NCBI RefSeq assembly: GCF_041296385.1 | Contig: NW_027183507.1 | Location: forward strand, 1-64,000 | Direction of reading: 5' to 3' | Length of the DNA stretch: 64,000 bases | DNA from: Aphelocoma coerulescens | Taxonomy: Eukaryota; Chordata; Aves; Passeriformes; Corvidae | Shown: one piece after another, positions 9,201 through 16,348 of the stretch | How positions within the stretch are numbered: the stretch's first letter is position 1 | Layout: each line of letters begins with the position of its first letter | The notes under the pieces: model-generated | Databases searched by the model: none | What the model was told of the DNA's origin: nothing | Seen by the model: only the letters and a program-made list of their open reading frames with translations | Translations under genes and position numbers: made by a program

Positions 9201-9800
9201 GGGTGTATTAAAAGGGGACATACAGGGCTCTAGGAGTCCCTTGCTTATTAGTCTGTCTATTTCAGGCTTTAGTCCTCGTTTCCCTTCTGGGGATATGGGA
9301 TACTGCTTGATCCTTATTGGAATTTCTGGATCTTTTATGGGTACGGAGAAGGGCGGAATGTTCAGTTGGCCCACACTGTCAGGTGTGTACCATACCTCAG
9401 GGTTAATCTCCTTTTCATCCTCTACTCTAAGGGGGCATAGTTTGATTCTCAATTCTTTATTAATTACCTCTAGGTTTATTTCCAATTCTACTATGAGATC
9501 TCTACCCATGAGGTTATACTCTGCTTCTGGTGCCAACAAAAGGCTTCCTATTCCTATTTTTGATTCGGTTTCTATTAGGACATCTTTAATAACAGGGACC
9601 TCAAAAGGTTCACCCTTGGCACCCACTACAAGGGCAGTGTCTCGGGAGACTTTACACCCAGATGGTAAAACTTGGATAGTTGATCTTTCTGCTCCCGTAT
9701 CTACCAGGAATTCAAATTCCTGGCATTGGGGACCGACTTTTATTTTTATCAAGGGCTCTGGATGTTTCTTGGTCCCCAGTAAGTAGAGCCCCTGACCCCT
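6279..9800 (-). CDS. pol: ERV-A Pro-Pol (protease, RT, RNase H, integrase), translated past gag UAG
   Basis: The frame is open from the codon after the gag TAG to TGA at 6281-6279, in the same frame as gag, so Pol is made as a Gag-Pol readthrough product. Numbering from the codon at 9752: protease active site DTG at 18-20; RT fingers/palm with LPQGF (274-278) and YVDD (307-310); RNase H acidic residues D610, E650, D671 and D741; integrase zinc site H818, H822, C852, C855; integrase catalytic D884, D942 and E978, the last two with exact D-x35-E spacing. The C-terminus carries the usual integrase SH3-like tail. All catalytic residues I could check are present and there is no frameshift, which is unusual for an ERV. 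The class is gammaretrovirus-like by gene organisation and RT motifs. Confidence 0.93.
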   Translation of the reverse strand, partial: RGQGLYLLGTKKHPEPLIKIKVGPQCQEFEFLVDTGAERSTIQVLPSGCKVSRDTALVVGAKGEPFEVPVIKDVLIETESKIGIGSLLLAPEAEYNLMGRDLIVELEINLEVINKELRIKLCPLRVEDEKEINPEVWYTPDSVGQLNIPPFSVPIKDPEIPIRIKQYPISPEGKRGLKPEIDRLISKGLLEPCMSPFNTPILPVKKPDGSYRLVHDLREINKRTVARFPVVANPYTLLSRLGPENHWYSVIDLKDAFWACPLDENSRDYFAFEWEDPDTHRRQQLRWTVLPQGFTESPNLFGQALEQILQEYQTRENITLIQYVDDLLIAGRKEEEVREESIKLLNFLSLKRLKVSKAKLQFVEEEVKYLGHYLSKGEKKIDPERVKGILSLPPPRSKRQVRQLLGLVGYCRQWIDNYSTKVKFLYNKLSHDGLLKWSREDERNLEQLQQDLINAPVLSLPDLKRPFYLFVNIENGTAYGVLTQDWARRKKPVGYLSKLLDPVSKGWPTCLQAVVACALLVEEARKITFNGELKVLSPHNIRGILQQKAEKWITDSRLLKYEGILLDSPKLTLEVTTLQNPAQFLYGEPNENKLAHDCMLTIKEQTKIRPDLEEEELEEGERLFVDGSSRVIEGKRVSGYAIIKEEGSEVLESGPLSRSWSAQACELYAVLRALRLLKNKTGTIYTDSKYAYGVVHTFGKIWEERGLINSQGKDLVHQELIRQLLQALQEPRRIAVVHLRGHQKGIDFRSRGNNAADQEAKRAALLVIRQVQDKNRPKEKFPNKTRCIYSFTEQEKEKLSQMGLKENSEGEWKLPDGRVALPKSIAVEILQRIHSQTHWGTQALADQFAAKYMCIGIYNLAKQIVKGCITCLKVNKAYLRERPLGGRPLAHRPFANIQLDFTELPKVRRSKYLLVIVDHLTHFVEAFPTARATAQTVVKVLLENIIPTYGIIETIDSDRGPHFVSKIIKEVMGIMGIKWKYHTPWHPQSSGRVERMNGEIKKQLTKLMLETKLSWVKCLPLALLNIRTQPRSDMGISPFEMLYGMPYNVGEPQDHPNLRDQNMNHYIITLMRYREELWKKGMITQRPPLELKLHRIQPGNWVLIKSWKETSLTPQWEGPYLVLLTTKTAIRTAEREWTHASRIKGPVEKPSPQWQVTSPPGDLKLKIQRKDCK

Positions 9801-9803
9801 CTA
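9785..9803 (-). promoter_or_regulatory. Gag-pol UAG readthrough site
   Basis: The gag stop is TAG (9803-9801), followed on the minus strand by AGGGGTCAGGGGCTC. An in-frame UAG with a G-rich purine context that can form a downstream pseudoknot is the gammaretroviral recoding arrangement. The pseudoknot itself was not folded. Confidence 0.75.
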
Positions 9804-11240
9804 ATCTTCTTTAAACATCTTTTCATCTCTTATCCTCTTTCTGCAATCCCTTCTGATGTGTCCCTTCTCCCCACAATAAAAACATACGACTGCTTCCCTC
9901 CTTTCTACCCTCTGATTTCCCTCTGTGTTCCTAGGGGCCTTTCTGGGCATCTGCCCCATTCGGCGGGGAGAGTCTTGTTTTCTGCTTTCCCTTACTGCTG
10001 CCACCATCATTCTGACTTGTCTCTTGTGATTCTCTTCATCCCTCCTGACATATACTTTCTGTGCTTCTCTCAACAATTCATCTAATCCTCTCTCCTGCCA
10101 ATTTTCTAGTTTTTCTAGCTTCTTCCTGATGTCATCCCATGATTTGGCTACAAATTGAGTTTTCAGAAGTGCCTGACCCAACTGTGTATCTGGGTCCAGG
10201 CCTGAATACAGCTGTAGATTCTTTCTTACTCTTTCTAGCCAATCTGTTGGAGTTTCCTCCTTTCTCTGCCTCTCATTAAAGGCCTTATTTATGTTTTGTC
10301 CTTTTGGTACTGCCTCTCGGACCCCTTGTATAACTATTGTCCTTAAGTTCTGCATATGAGTTCTGTGTGCTGGATCCTGATGATCCCAATTAGGGTTTTG
10401 TAAAGGCCATTTGATATCTGCCTGTGGGCCCTGAGCATGTTGGGCATCCCAAATTCGCATTCCCGCTCGCCTAATCATGTTCTTTTCTTCTGCAGTAAAA
10501 AGAATATTTAGAATTGACTGTAGCTCATCCCAGGTGTATATATTAGGGCCTAAAAATTGATCTAGCTTCTCTGCAACTCCCAGGGGGTCTTCTAATAGGT
10601 TCCCCATTTCCTTCTTAAAGTCCCGCACATCTCCAGAGCTAAGGGGAACTGAAATAAAGCCAATTCCTGGTTGGGGTCCCCCCATAGGCATTTCTCTTAA
10701 TGGATAAAGGTTATGACGTCTAGCTCTGCTCCTTGTCATTGGTCCCTCCCGTTCAGGTTCAGGATTCCCTTCTTCTTCCTCTAGGGGCTGCTCAGGGAGT
10801 GGGAGTGGGGGTGCCTGTGGGGCCTGCGGAGGTATATAGGGGGGTGGAATCATCGGAACTTCCTCTTTCTTTTTATCTTTTCTTCTTGCCCCTGAGTCTT
10901 CAGATTTTTCCTTTAAAGTAAACAGGAGTACCCCAGGGGTCTCTATCCATATTTTTGCATATTCACTCTCTTCTCGACTAAAAGGAGTTTTGGTTTTTAC
11001 CCATAAATTCAAATCCTGTCTCACCCAGTCCTCGTAGGACCCAAATATAGGCCAAAATACGTTTCGTGATATCTGCTTTCCTCCCCAGACCTCTATGCAA
11101 TAATAAATCATCTTGGCCTTATCTTTATTCTGTGTACTCGAATAATGCCTCCAATTATTCAATAAAAGCCCTAACGGACTATCCTCAGGTACTGGGGGAA
11201 ACCTTATGGAACTAGAGGGCTTGCTTTTCCCCTGTCCCAT
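9801..11240 (-). CDS. gag: ERV-A Gag polyprotein
   Basis: I chose the ATG at 11240 (product MGQGKSK...; 479 codons to the TAG) because it gives a Gly2 myristoylation site; the frame is open 30 codons further upstream. The product is the virion structural precursor. Matrix comes first, then a proline-rich region with the late-domain motif PPPY (about 132-135), then capsid with a major-homology-like region and the conserved QRKEETPTDWLERV stretch. Nucleocapsid carries a single CCHC knuckle, CFYCGEKGHIRRDC (about 453-466). One knuckle plus PPPY is typical of gammaretroviruses. There are no internal stops. Confidence 0.92.
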   Translation of the reverse strand: MGQGKSKPSSSIRFPPVPEDSPLGLLLNNWRHYSSTQNKDKAKMIYYCIEVWGGKQISRNVFWPIFGSYEDWVRQDLNLWVKTKTPFSREESEYAKIWIETPGVLLFTLKEKSEDSGARRKDKKKEEVPMIPPPYIPPQAPQAPPLPLPEQPLEEEEGNPEPEREGPMTRSRARRHNLYPLREMPMGGPQPGIGFISVPLSSGDVRDFKKEMGNLLEDPLGVAEKLDQFLGPNIYTWDELQSILNILFTAEEKNMIRRAGMRIWDAQHAQGPQADIKWPLQNPNWDHQDPAHRTHMQNLRTIVIQGVREAVPKGQNINKAFNERQRKEETPTDWLERVRKNLQLYSGLDPDTQLGQALLKTQFVAKSWDDIRKKLEKLENWQERGLDELLREAQKVYVRRDEENHKRQVRMMVAAVRESRKQDSPRRMGQMPRKAPRNTEGNQRVERREAVVCFYCGEKGHIRRDCRKRIRDEKMFKED

Positions 11241-11626
11241 CCTCTGGAGTGCCTTCAGGCGTTCTGTGTGTGGAATCACTCGCTTCCCCTGGTTCGTGGC
11301 CCACGCCCTCGCGGGCAATGGGAGCCGCACTACTGAGGGTCCACACTCGCTTGGGGAGTCTGGCTGCCGGCCCCCCTCTCACACACCACACTCGCCACAC
11401 TCCAGGATACCCGACCCCGACCGAACGGATCCCTTTTCCGCAAATACTCACGCTTCCAGCGTCTTCGTCCGGACCTCTGTGCACAAAGTTTATGGGGTCG
11501 ACCGGTTCCCTTTGCTTAATGCCTTGAGTTTAGGTTCGTCGGTGGGAGCGAGGTAAAGACTGAAGATACCGAGGCCACCAGAGGTGGGGCGCCTCCCCGA
11601 TATCTCTGTCTTACCGTACCATTCCC
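11241..11626 (-). other. ERV-A 5' leader, with candidate splice donor
   Basis: Untranslated region between primer-binding site and gag ATG. On the minus strand GTGAGTATT begins at 11451 and is a good splice-donor match, suitable for subgenomic env RNA. The gag frame is open for 30 codons upstream of the chosen ATG, which could extend Gag. Packaging structure was not evaluated. Confidence 0.5.
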
Positions 11627-11644
11627 ATCCGAGTCACGGCACCA
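11627..11644 (-). other. ERV-A primer-binding site, complementary to tRNA-His
   Basis: The + strand reads ATCCGAGTCACGGCACCA, which from memory is the 3' end of vertebrate tRNA-His including CCA. Three bases (11645-11647) separate it from the LTR. All 18 positions appear to match. Confidence 0.85.
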
Positions 11645-11647
11645 AAT

Positions 11648-12113
11648 TGTGATTGATGGAGGCAGACAAAGAGGTTTAATCAAATTAGAGAATTTATTAA
11701 TTACAGCAAGCAAGGCATAAGCAAAATCAGCGCTGGGCGACAGGGGAGTCCCCGCTCCACCGAATTGCTGCAGGGGTTTGCAAATTTCAGTCCTTCTTTT
11801 ATGCAGGATCGTTTCCTGTTAACTCTTCTTTAAGGGAGTACTCTGCGCATGTGTGAACTTGTTGCTAGGGGGTCGTTTTTTGCCTTCTGGTGGTCGATGG
11901 CTGAAGGCTAGTAGTCTTCTTCAAGTGCCCTCTGGGTGACCTTTTCCATATTTGGTCAGTTAGTATCCCCTGCTTTTCTTCCTGGAGCTTAAACAATAGT
12001 ACACTTACAGCACTTACAACCTTTACATATAGATTTGTTAAGACATTTCCTGTTATGTACATTGTGGCCTGTGTCAGCTCTTTTCAATGAACAAAATACC
12101 CTCATTTATTACA
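11648..12113 (-). repeat. ERV-A 5' LTR
   Basis: 466 bp, offset 8,453 from the 3' LTR, with the TATA-like CATAAAAG at 11803-11796 and AATAAA at 11698-11693. It should contain the promoter that drives the provirus. The outer end is followed by ATCA, the target duplication. Confidence 0.93.
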
Positions 12114-12117
12114 ATCA

Positions 12118-12345
12118 GAACGAAAGAAAGCTGTAGTGCATGTTGCACAGAGAGAATCAGGTGTTGCCGAGTAAGTCACTCTCCATTCCCACTGATTTTT
12201 CCTGGGTTGGGATTCTATCTTGTTTTCTGTGGCGTAAATGACATATATGGAGCAAGGAGTCTGGGCAAAAGCATCCAATTGACAAGGTGCAGTACAGGTA
12301 ATGTTATAGCAGTAGCAATTTGTCAAATTAAGAATGGCAGTTAAG
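12118..12345 (-). pseudogene. Cys-rich ORF fragment split by the ERV-A insertion
   Basis: The minus strand is open from about 12345 down to the ERV-A insertion point. It has several N-glycosylation motifs (NLT, NIT) and many Cys (for example CYCYNITCTAPC). Reading across the empty site continues in frame for a few codons in 3190-3160 before a stop. It resembles an extracellular glycoprotein or an older env SU fragment, but I cannot assign it. Splice sites were not resolved. Confidence 0.35.
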
Positions 12346-13424
12346 TTTACAGGATTTTATTTCCAGAGGTTTATGAGAATGTGGTGAAACTTGTTTTTTC
12401 CTTTTGCCTGTATGTGTAAGTAATGAGCTGTATATTATCTATGCATCTTAAAAGAAATTTCCAGTTAGCAGGAAGTTTAAGGGATTACTTTGATATCATT
12501 GCAGTGCTCCAAGCAGTGTCCCACTAATGTCACCCTTGAAAACTGGAATGTGAAGGACCAACAGCTTGCTCATCTTCATGCCTGGGTCCCTTTGTTGCAT
12601 GCATGGCAGTGCTGTTAAATTTGTTTCTTCCAGAATTAAAAAAAAAAAAAAAATTGGAGGATTGTTGGGGGTGTGTATTGGATTAACTTTTGTCCTGATA
12701 TTTCCTATTTATTGCTACTCTGTGGTCAATGTCACCGCTCAAGTTTGAAGATCCCCTCTCAAATCTCTGTAGTATGCTGGGAATTTCAAATATAGAAGTG
12801 TCAATATTTGCAAAAGATTGGGTTAACTAAAATCGAATGGGAAAACACAGCCAAAGCTTCCGGTAATTACTTGGAGCAGTAACCAAGTTGTTTGGTTGGA
12901 TGATTGTAGGAAGAAAAGTTACAAATGCTCCCTTGAGGAGGGCACAAGAGGCTGAGCAACTCCCAGACTGCCTTAGATCTGCCTAAGGAAAAGAATCCAT
13001 GCCAGTGCTGTGGTGTATAACCATTGTGGATTGTCAGCATTCCATTTCCGGATGGAATGGAGTGGGGAGAGGGGAACTTGCAATACCTCTGGGAAGGGAG
13101 GATGCCTTCCCACCTGGGAAAGCTCTGTCACAAATGGCATTTCTGAGCTCAGGGCTCCATCTCTGCAGCATAAGGGTGGTTGCAAAGGAATGGGATTGCT
13201 CGGTTCCAGTTTCACTCTGACCGTGAGAATGTCAACAGGAGAATGTGCTGTTGCCTCGTGGTGGCAGCCAAACTATTTGCTGCTCTTCCTTAGCAGTCTG
13301 AGGTTCTGATCATGTGTTAACCGAGAGCTGCACTGCCTCAATTGGTTCTATTCAATAATGCAGAGCCTTCACTCAAGGTTAGAAGTGATGTGCAGTTGAA
13401 GATAAAACTGTAATAGCATCTTTT
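12346..13424. other. Unassigned flank with A16 tract
   Basis: No convincing ORF or recognised repeat. An A-run at 12638-12653 could mark the tail of an old retroposed sequence on the + strand, but no target duplication was seen. Confidence 0.4.
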
Positions 13425-13444
13425 TTCTGCTTTATTTCCTACAG

Positions 13445-13530
13445 GGTAAAGTCTCAATGTGTGTATCAAATCAAAAGCTGGCTTTACTTTTAGATGATGG
13501 ATACAGATCTATGTTATGGCTAGTGGGCAG
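13445..13530 (+). other. Candidate internal exon, 86 bp
   Basis: A pyrimidine-rich acceptor ending TTTCCTACAG (to 13444) is followed by 86 open bases and the donor GTAATG at 13531. The open frame reads GKVSMCVSNQKLALLL... and has no stop. The residues look protein-like, but I do not recognise the gene and neighbouring exons were not found. Confidence 0.3.
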
Positions 13531-14120
13531 GTAATGAAACTATTTATTTTAAATGATGCTATCCAAACTTGAAAAATATATTTTCCATTAAAAATGCAAA
13601 AAATTTTTGCCGTCCGAGGAAATGTAAAACGTGTGTTTTATCATCTTCCTGTAGTATAAATCAAACCAACAAAAACTATCTAGTAAGTGTCTGTTGCACC
13701 AGCTACATCTCTATAAAGTAGCCTGGAAAGATTGGAGAATCAGTACAAGAATAAACCAAAGGAAAGTCTTCTGAGAAGAGGGAGTGAAAACAGGAAACAA
13801 TGAGTTCCGAAGGGAAAAGTATAAAAGAGAGAAACAATTGCCAATGTTTTTGCAAAAATAAAAGAAGGACAAAGATGTGTGGTTACATCTTGTAGCTAGA
13901 GGATCTTGAGAATTGTATTGTATATTTTAAAATTCTAATCTGGACAGAGACAATGTGTAATCCAGGTTATGAACTAATAAGAGTTGTAAGAGTTATGAGG
14001 CATAGTCACGATAAAAGTTGTGAGAATGAGCTGAAACAAACTCTGTGTCCACTGTAAAAGAGTTCCAGAAGAGATGATGAACTCATGGCTGGCATAGAGC
14101 AGTCGAGTTACGAAGTCTTT
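13531..14120. other. Unassigned AT-rich interval
   Basis: No ORF, repeat or RNA gene recognised before the gene-like modules that start near 14128. Confidence 0.4.
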
Positions 14121-14127
14121 CTTGTTT

Positions 14128-14375
14128 CAGCAGGATAGAGAAAAGAGGAGGCCTCCAGTAAGGCGCTCCCAGAAGCCAGAGGCAGAGCAGCGATTGTCCT
14201 GGAGCTGCCAGTTCCCTGACCGAGGTTCCAAGAAGGATGGGGCGGTACCAGAGGAGAAGACTTTGGGTGTGGTGCTGGACAAAAGCCTCCAGCAGCAAAG
14301 GCAGATGTACCCATCTGCAGGGCACTTAGAGCCATCAGCAGTGGAGAAGAAGGATGAGGATGAATTGCACAGGTC
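14128..14375 (+). repeat. Gene-like module 1 of 3
   Basis: Preceded by an acceptor-like TCTTTCTTGTTTCAG. The core from 14186 encodes a peptide with CQFPDRGSK, then LQQQRQM and SAVEKKDEDEL. The same order of motifs recurs in modules 2 and 3, so the module is an old tandem duplication of coding-type sequence. Function unknown. Confidence 0.55.
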
Positions 14376-14497
14376 GGATCCTCCTGGCAGGAGATTTGAC
14401 CATAGCCAGTACCCTGTGAGAGCTGCAGGACTGGAGACAGAGGAAGCCCTTTGGACAGGACTGGCTGCTCCCTCAGAGCCGCAGCTCTCAGCAGAAG

Positions 14498-14790
14498 CGG
14501 CTCATTGCTGAGGATGCACCTGGCCAGGAAGAGGCTTGCAGAGGAGTAGGAGTCCAGCTCATTGCAGTCAGGGAATGGCTGAGGGATGTTTGCCAGCAGC
14601 AACTTTGCTGGAGGTGCCAGTTCCAGTCCGTGACTTGCAGGATGCTGTGGCGCTGCCATAGGAGAAGGCCTTTGGCCAACTCCATGGTGCTAGAGAAGGT
14701 CCTCGCGCAGCAAAGGCAGGTGTTTGCAGCTGCAGGGAATTCCCTGATGTCAGCAGTGGAGGAGCAGAATGAGGAGGATCTCCACACTTG
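14498..14790 (+). repeat. Gene-like module 2 of 3
   Basis: The core from 14595 parallels module 1 and encodes LAQQRQVFAAAGNSL then SAVEEQNEEDL, but in a different overall frame from module 1. A strong donor, GCAAG|GTAAGAATG, lies downstream at 14881/14882, so a transcribed ancestor is plausible. Confidence 0.55.
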
Positions 14791-14881
14791 GGATACTTGT
14801 GGCAGGAGCCTCCATCCTTGCCAGAGGCCCGGTGAGAACTGCCGGAGCACAGACGGAGGAAGGCCTTTGGACAGGTGCAAG

Positions 14882-15248
14882 GTAAGAATGATGCATGGTC
14901 CCCAGTCGTGGTGTGAGCAGGAACATTTCTTCCAAGCATCTCTGGCTTTTAGAATAGTTTCACTCTCAGGTTTGAATAGCATGAGCCTGGAAAGCCAATA
15001 GTCTAAATGTTCAGATGTCTGCTACCCAATAGTAGACATGAACTCAAGTCTCTCCTAGCAACATCAGGCTTTTTCCCTAAGCCAAGTGCTGGGAGGGGAA
15101 TTTCTTCTGCAAAACTCCTGTGCTTCTGCTGCTTGTTCCATTTTAGAAAGTTTCTCCATCGGCCCTGCCTTGATTGAATAGTCCTTTCTCTTCTAACTAG
15201 AAGCTGCAGGTTCTCTTCTTACAAGTTGTCTTTGTTTTGTTTGCCCAG
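14882..15248 (+). other. Putative intron between modules 2 and 3
   Basis: It is bounded by GTAAGA at 14882 and by a pyrimidine-rich acceptor TTTGTTTTGTTTGCCCAG ending at 15248. Length 367 bp. Supported by the splice consensus only. Confidence 0.35.
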
Positions 15249-15580
15249 AGACAGGAGTCCCTGCTCCCCCAGAGGCACGGCGATGTAAAGAAGCGGCTCG
15301 TGGCTGAGGATGCAGATGGGCAGGAAAGGGCTGGAAGTAAGAACTGGAGCCAGGCCGTGTCCAAGAAGATTTCCCCAGAGAAAAGCATCCCAGCAGCAAG
15401 TGACCTGGAGGTGCCAGTTGCCAGTCCATGACTCCAAGGATGCTGCGGCGCTGCCAAAGGTGAAGAGCCTGAGAGAGCTGCCAGACCAGATCCTGCAGCA
15501 GGAAAGGCAGATGTTGGCAGCTGCAGGGAATTCCCTGACATCAGCAGTGGAGGAGCAGGATGAGGAAGATCTCATCTCCA
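15249..15580 (+). repeat. Gene-like module 3 of 3
   Basis: The core from 15392 encodes DSKDAAALPKVKSL, then LQQERQMLAAAGNSL and SAVEEQDEEDL. It is the best-preserved of the three modules and runs directly into the CTC-rich tract. The modules share an amphipathic Gln/Glu-rich character, possibly coiled coil. Confidence 0.55.
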
Positions 15581-15587
15581 CCCTTAA

Positions 15588-16010
15588 CCCTCCTCCTCCT
15601 CGTCCTCCAGCACCTCGTCCACCGCCTCCTCCTCCTCATCCTCCTCCTCATCCTGCTCCTCCTTGTCCTCCTCCTTGTCCTCCTCCTAATCCTCATCCAC
15701 CTCCTCCTCGTCCTCCTCATTCTCCTCGTCCTCCTCATTCTCCTCGTCCTCCTCCTCGTCCTCCTCGTCCTCCTCGTCCTCCTCGTCCTCCTCGTCCTCC
15801 TCGTCCTCCTCGTCCTCGTCCTCGTCCTCCTCCTCCTCGTCCTCCTCCTCCTCCTCCTCCTCCTCCTCGTCCTCCTTGTCCTCGTCCTCCTCGTCCTCCT
15901 CCTCCTCCTCGTCCTCCTCCTCCTCCTCGTCCTCGTCCTCCTCCTCCTCCTCGTCCTCGTCCTCCTCCTCGTCCTCCGCCACCTCCTCCTCCTCCTTGTC
16001 CTCTGCGAAG
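15588..16010. repeat. (CTC)n/(CTCCTCGTC)n microsatellite
   Basis: About 420 bases of near-pure CTC, CTT and GTC triplets on the + strand. On the minus strand it reads as Glu/Asp-rich, and other frames as Pro/Arg- or Leu-rich, all simply because the period is three. It is a homopurine-homopyrimidine mirror-type tract that could form triplex DNA. Confidence 0.9.
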
Positions 16011-16024
16011 GATGAGGGAAGATG

Positions 16025-16335
16025 CGGACAATCAATATGATTGGTAGGCAAGCTTCGTTTATTAGTGATTCAGCGGTTACATTTATAGCCGGCTTTATTA
16101 GCTAATCATAGTTGTCTTTAGTTGATTGGATAATTCTTAAATGTTAAATTTTCTTAGCTCTGCCCAGCTGTGGTTAGGGCTGTAAGTCACATCTGTGTTT
16201 AACTAACCGCAAGATCGTATCATTGTCTAGCAGGCAGGCTCACGGTCCTGCTGACCATGATCATTCTTGTGGTTAGCTGCCGAGCTTGCAGCAGCTCTCG
16301 GCAGTTCTTAGGTTTCATGTCCTCTTTATTGCAGC
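16025..16335 (-). mobile_element. Possible ERV LTR scrap at the satellite edge
   Basis: The AATCAATATGATTGGTAGGC start and GCTTCGTTTATTAGTGATTC block resemble the U5/R side of avian ERV LTRs, with an AATAAA signal on the minus strand. No termini or target duplication were established. It separates the CTC tract from satellite unit 1. Confidence 0.35.
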
Positions 16336-16348
16336 CATCCTTCCACAC

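Larger units (their letters stand above)
3191..12117 (-). mobile_element. ERV-A: nearly intact gammaretrovirus-like provirus with target-site duplication
   Basis: The provirus is read on the minus strand (5' LTR at 11648-12113, 3' LTR at 3195-3660), total 8,919 bp, flanked by the 4-bp duplication ATCA (3191-3194 and 12114-12117). The order is LTR, primer-binding site, gag, UAG, pro-pol, an extra ORF, env, polypurine tract, LTR. A 4-bp duplication, UAG-linked gag-pol, one CCHC knuckle, PPPY motif, CWLC in SU and CX6CC in TM all fit gammaretrovirus-like ERVs. The LTRs differ at about two of 466 positions, so the insertion is young. Gag and pol are uninterrupted apart from the expected UAG; env has one suspicious stop just upstream of its first ATG. 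Confidence 0.93.

Noticed and set aside
11206..11556. + strand ORFs over the ERV-A leader
   Set aside because: Antisense to a retroviral leader; no domain, and the minus-strand signals explain the region.
15686..16051. Glu/Asp-rich, Pro/Arg-rich and Leu-rich ORFs
   Set aside because: All are translations of a triplet microsatellite.
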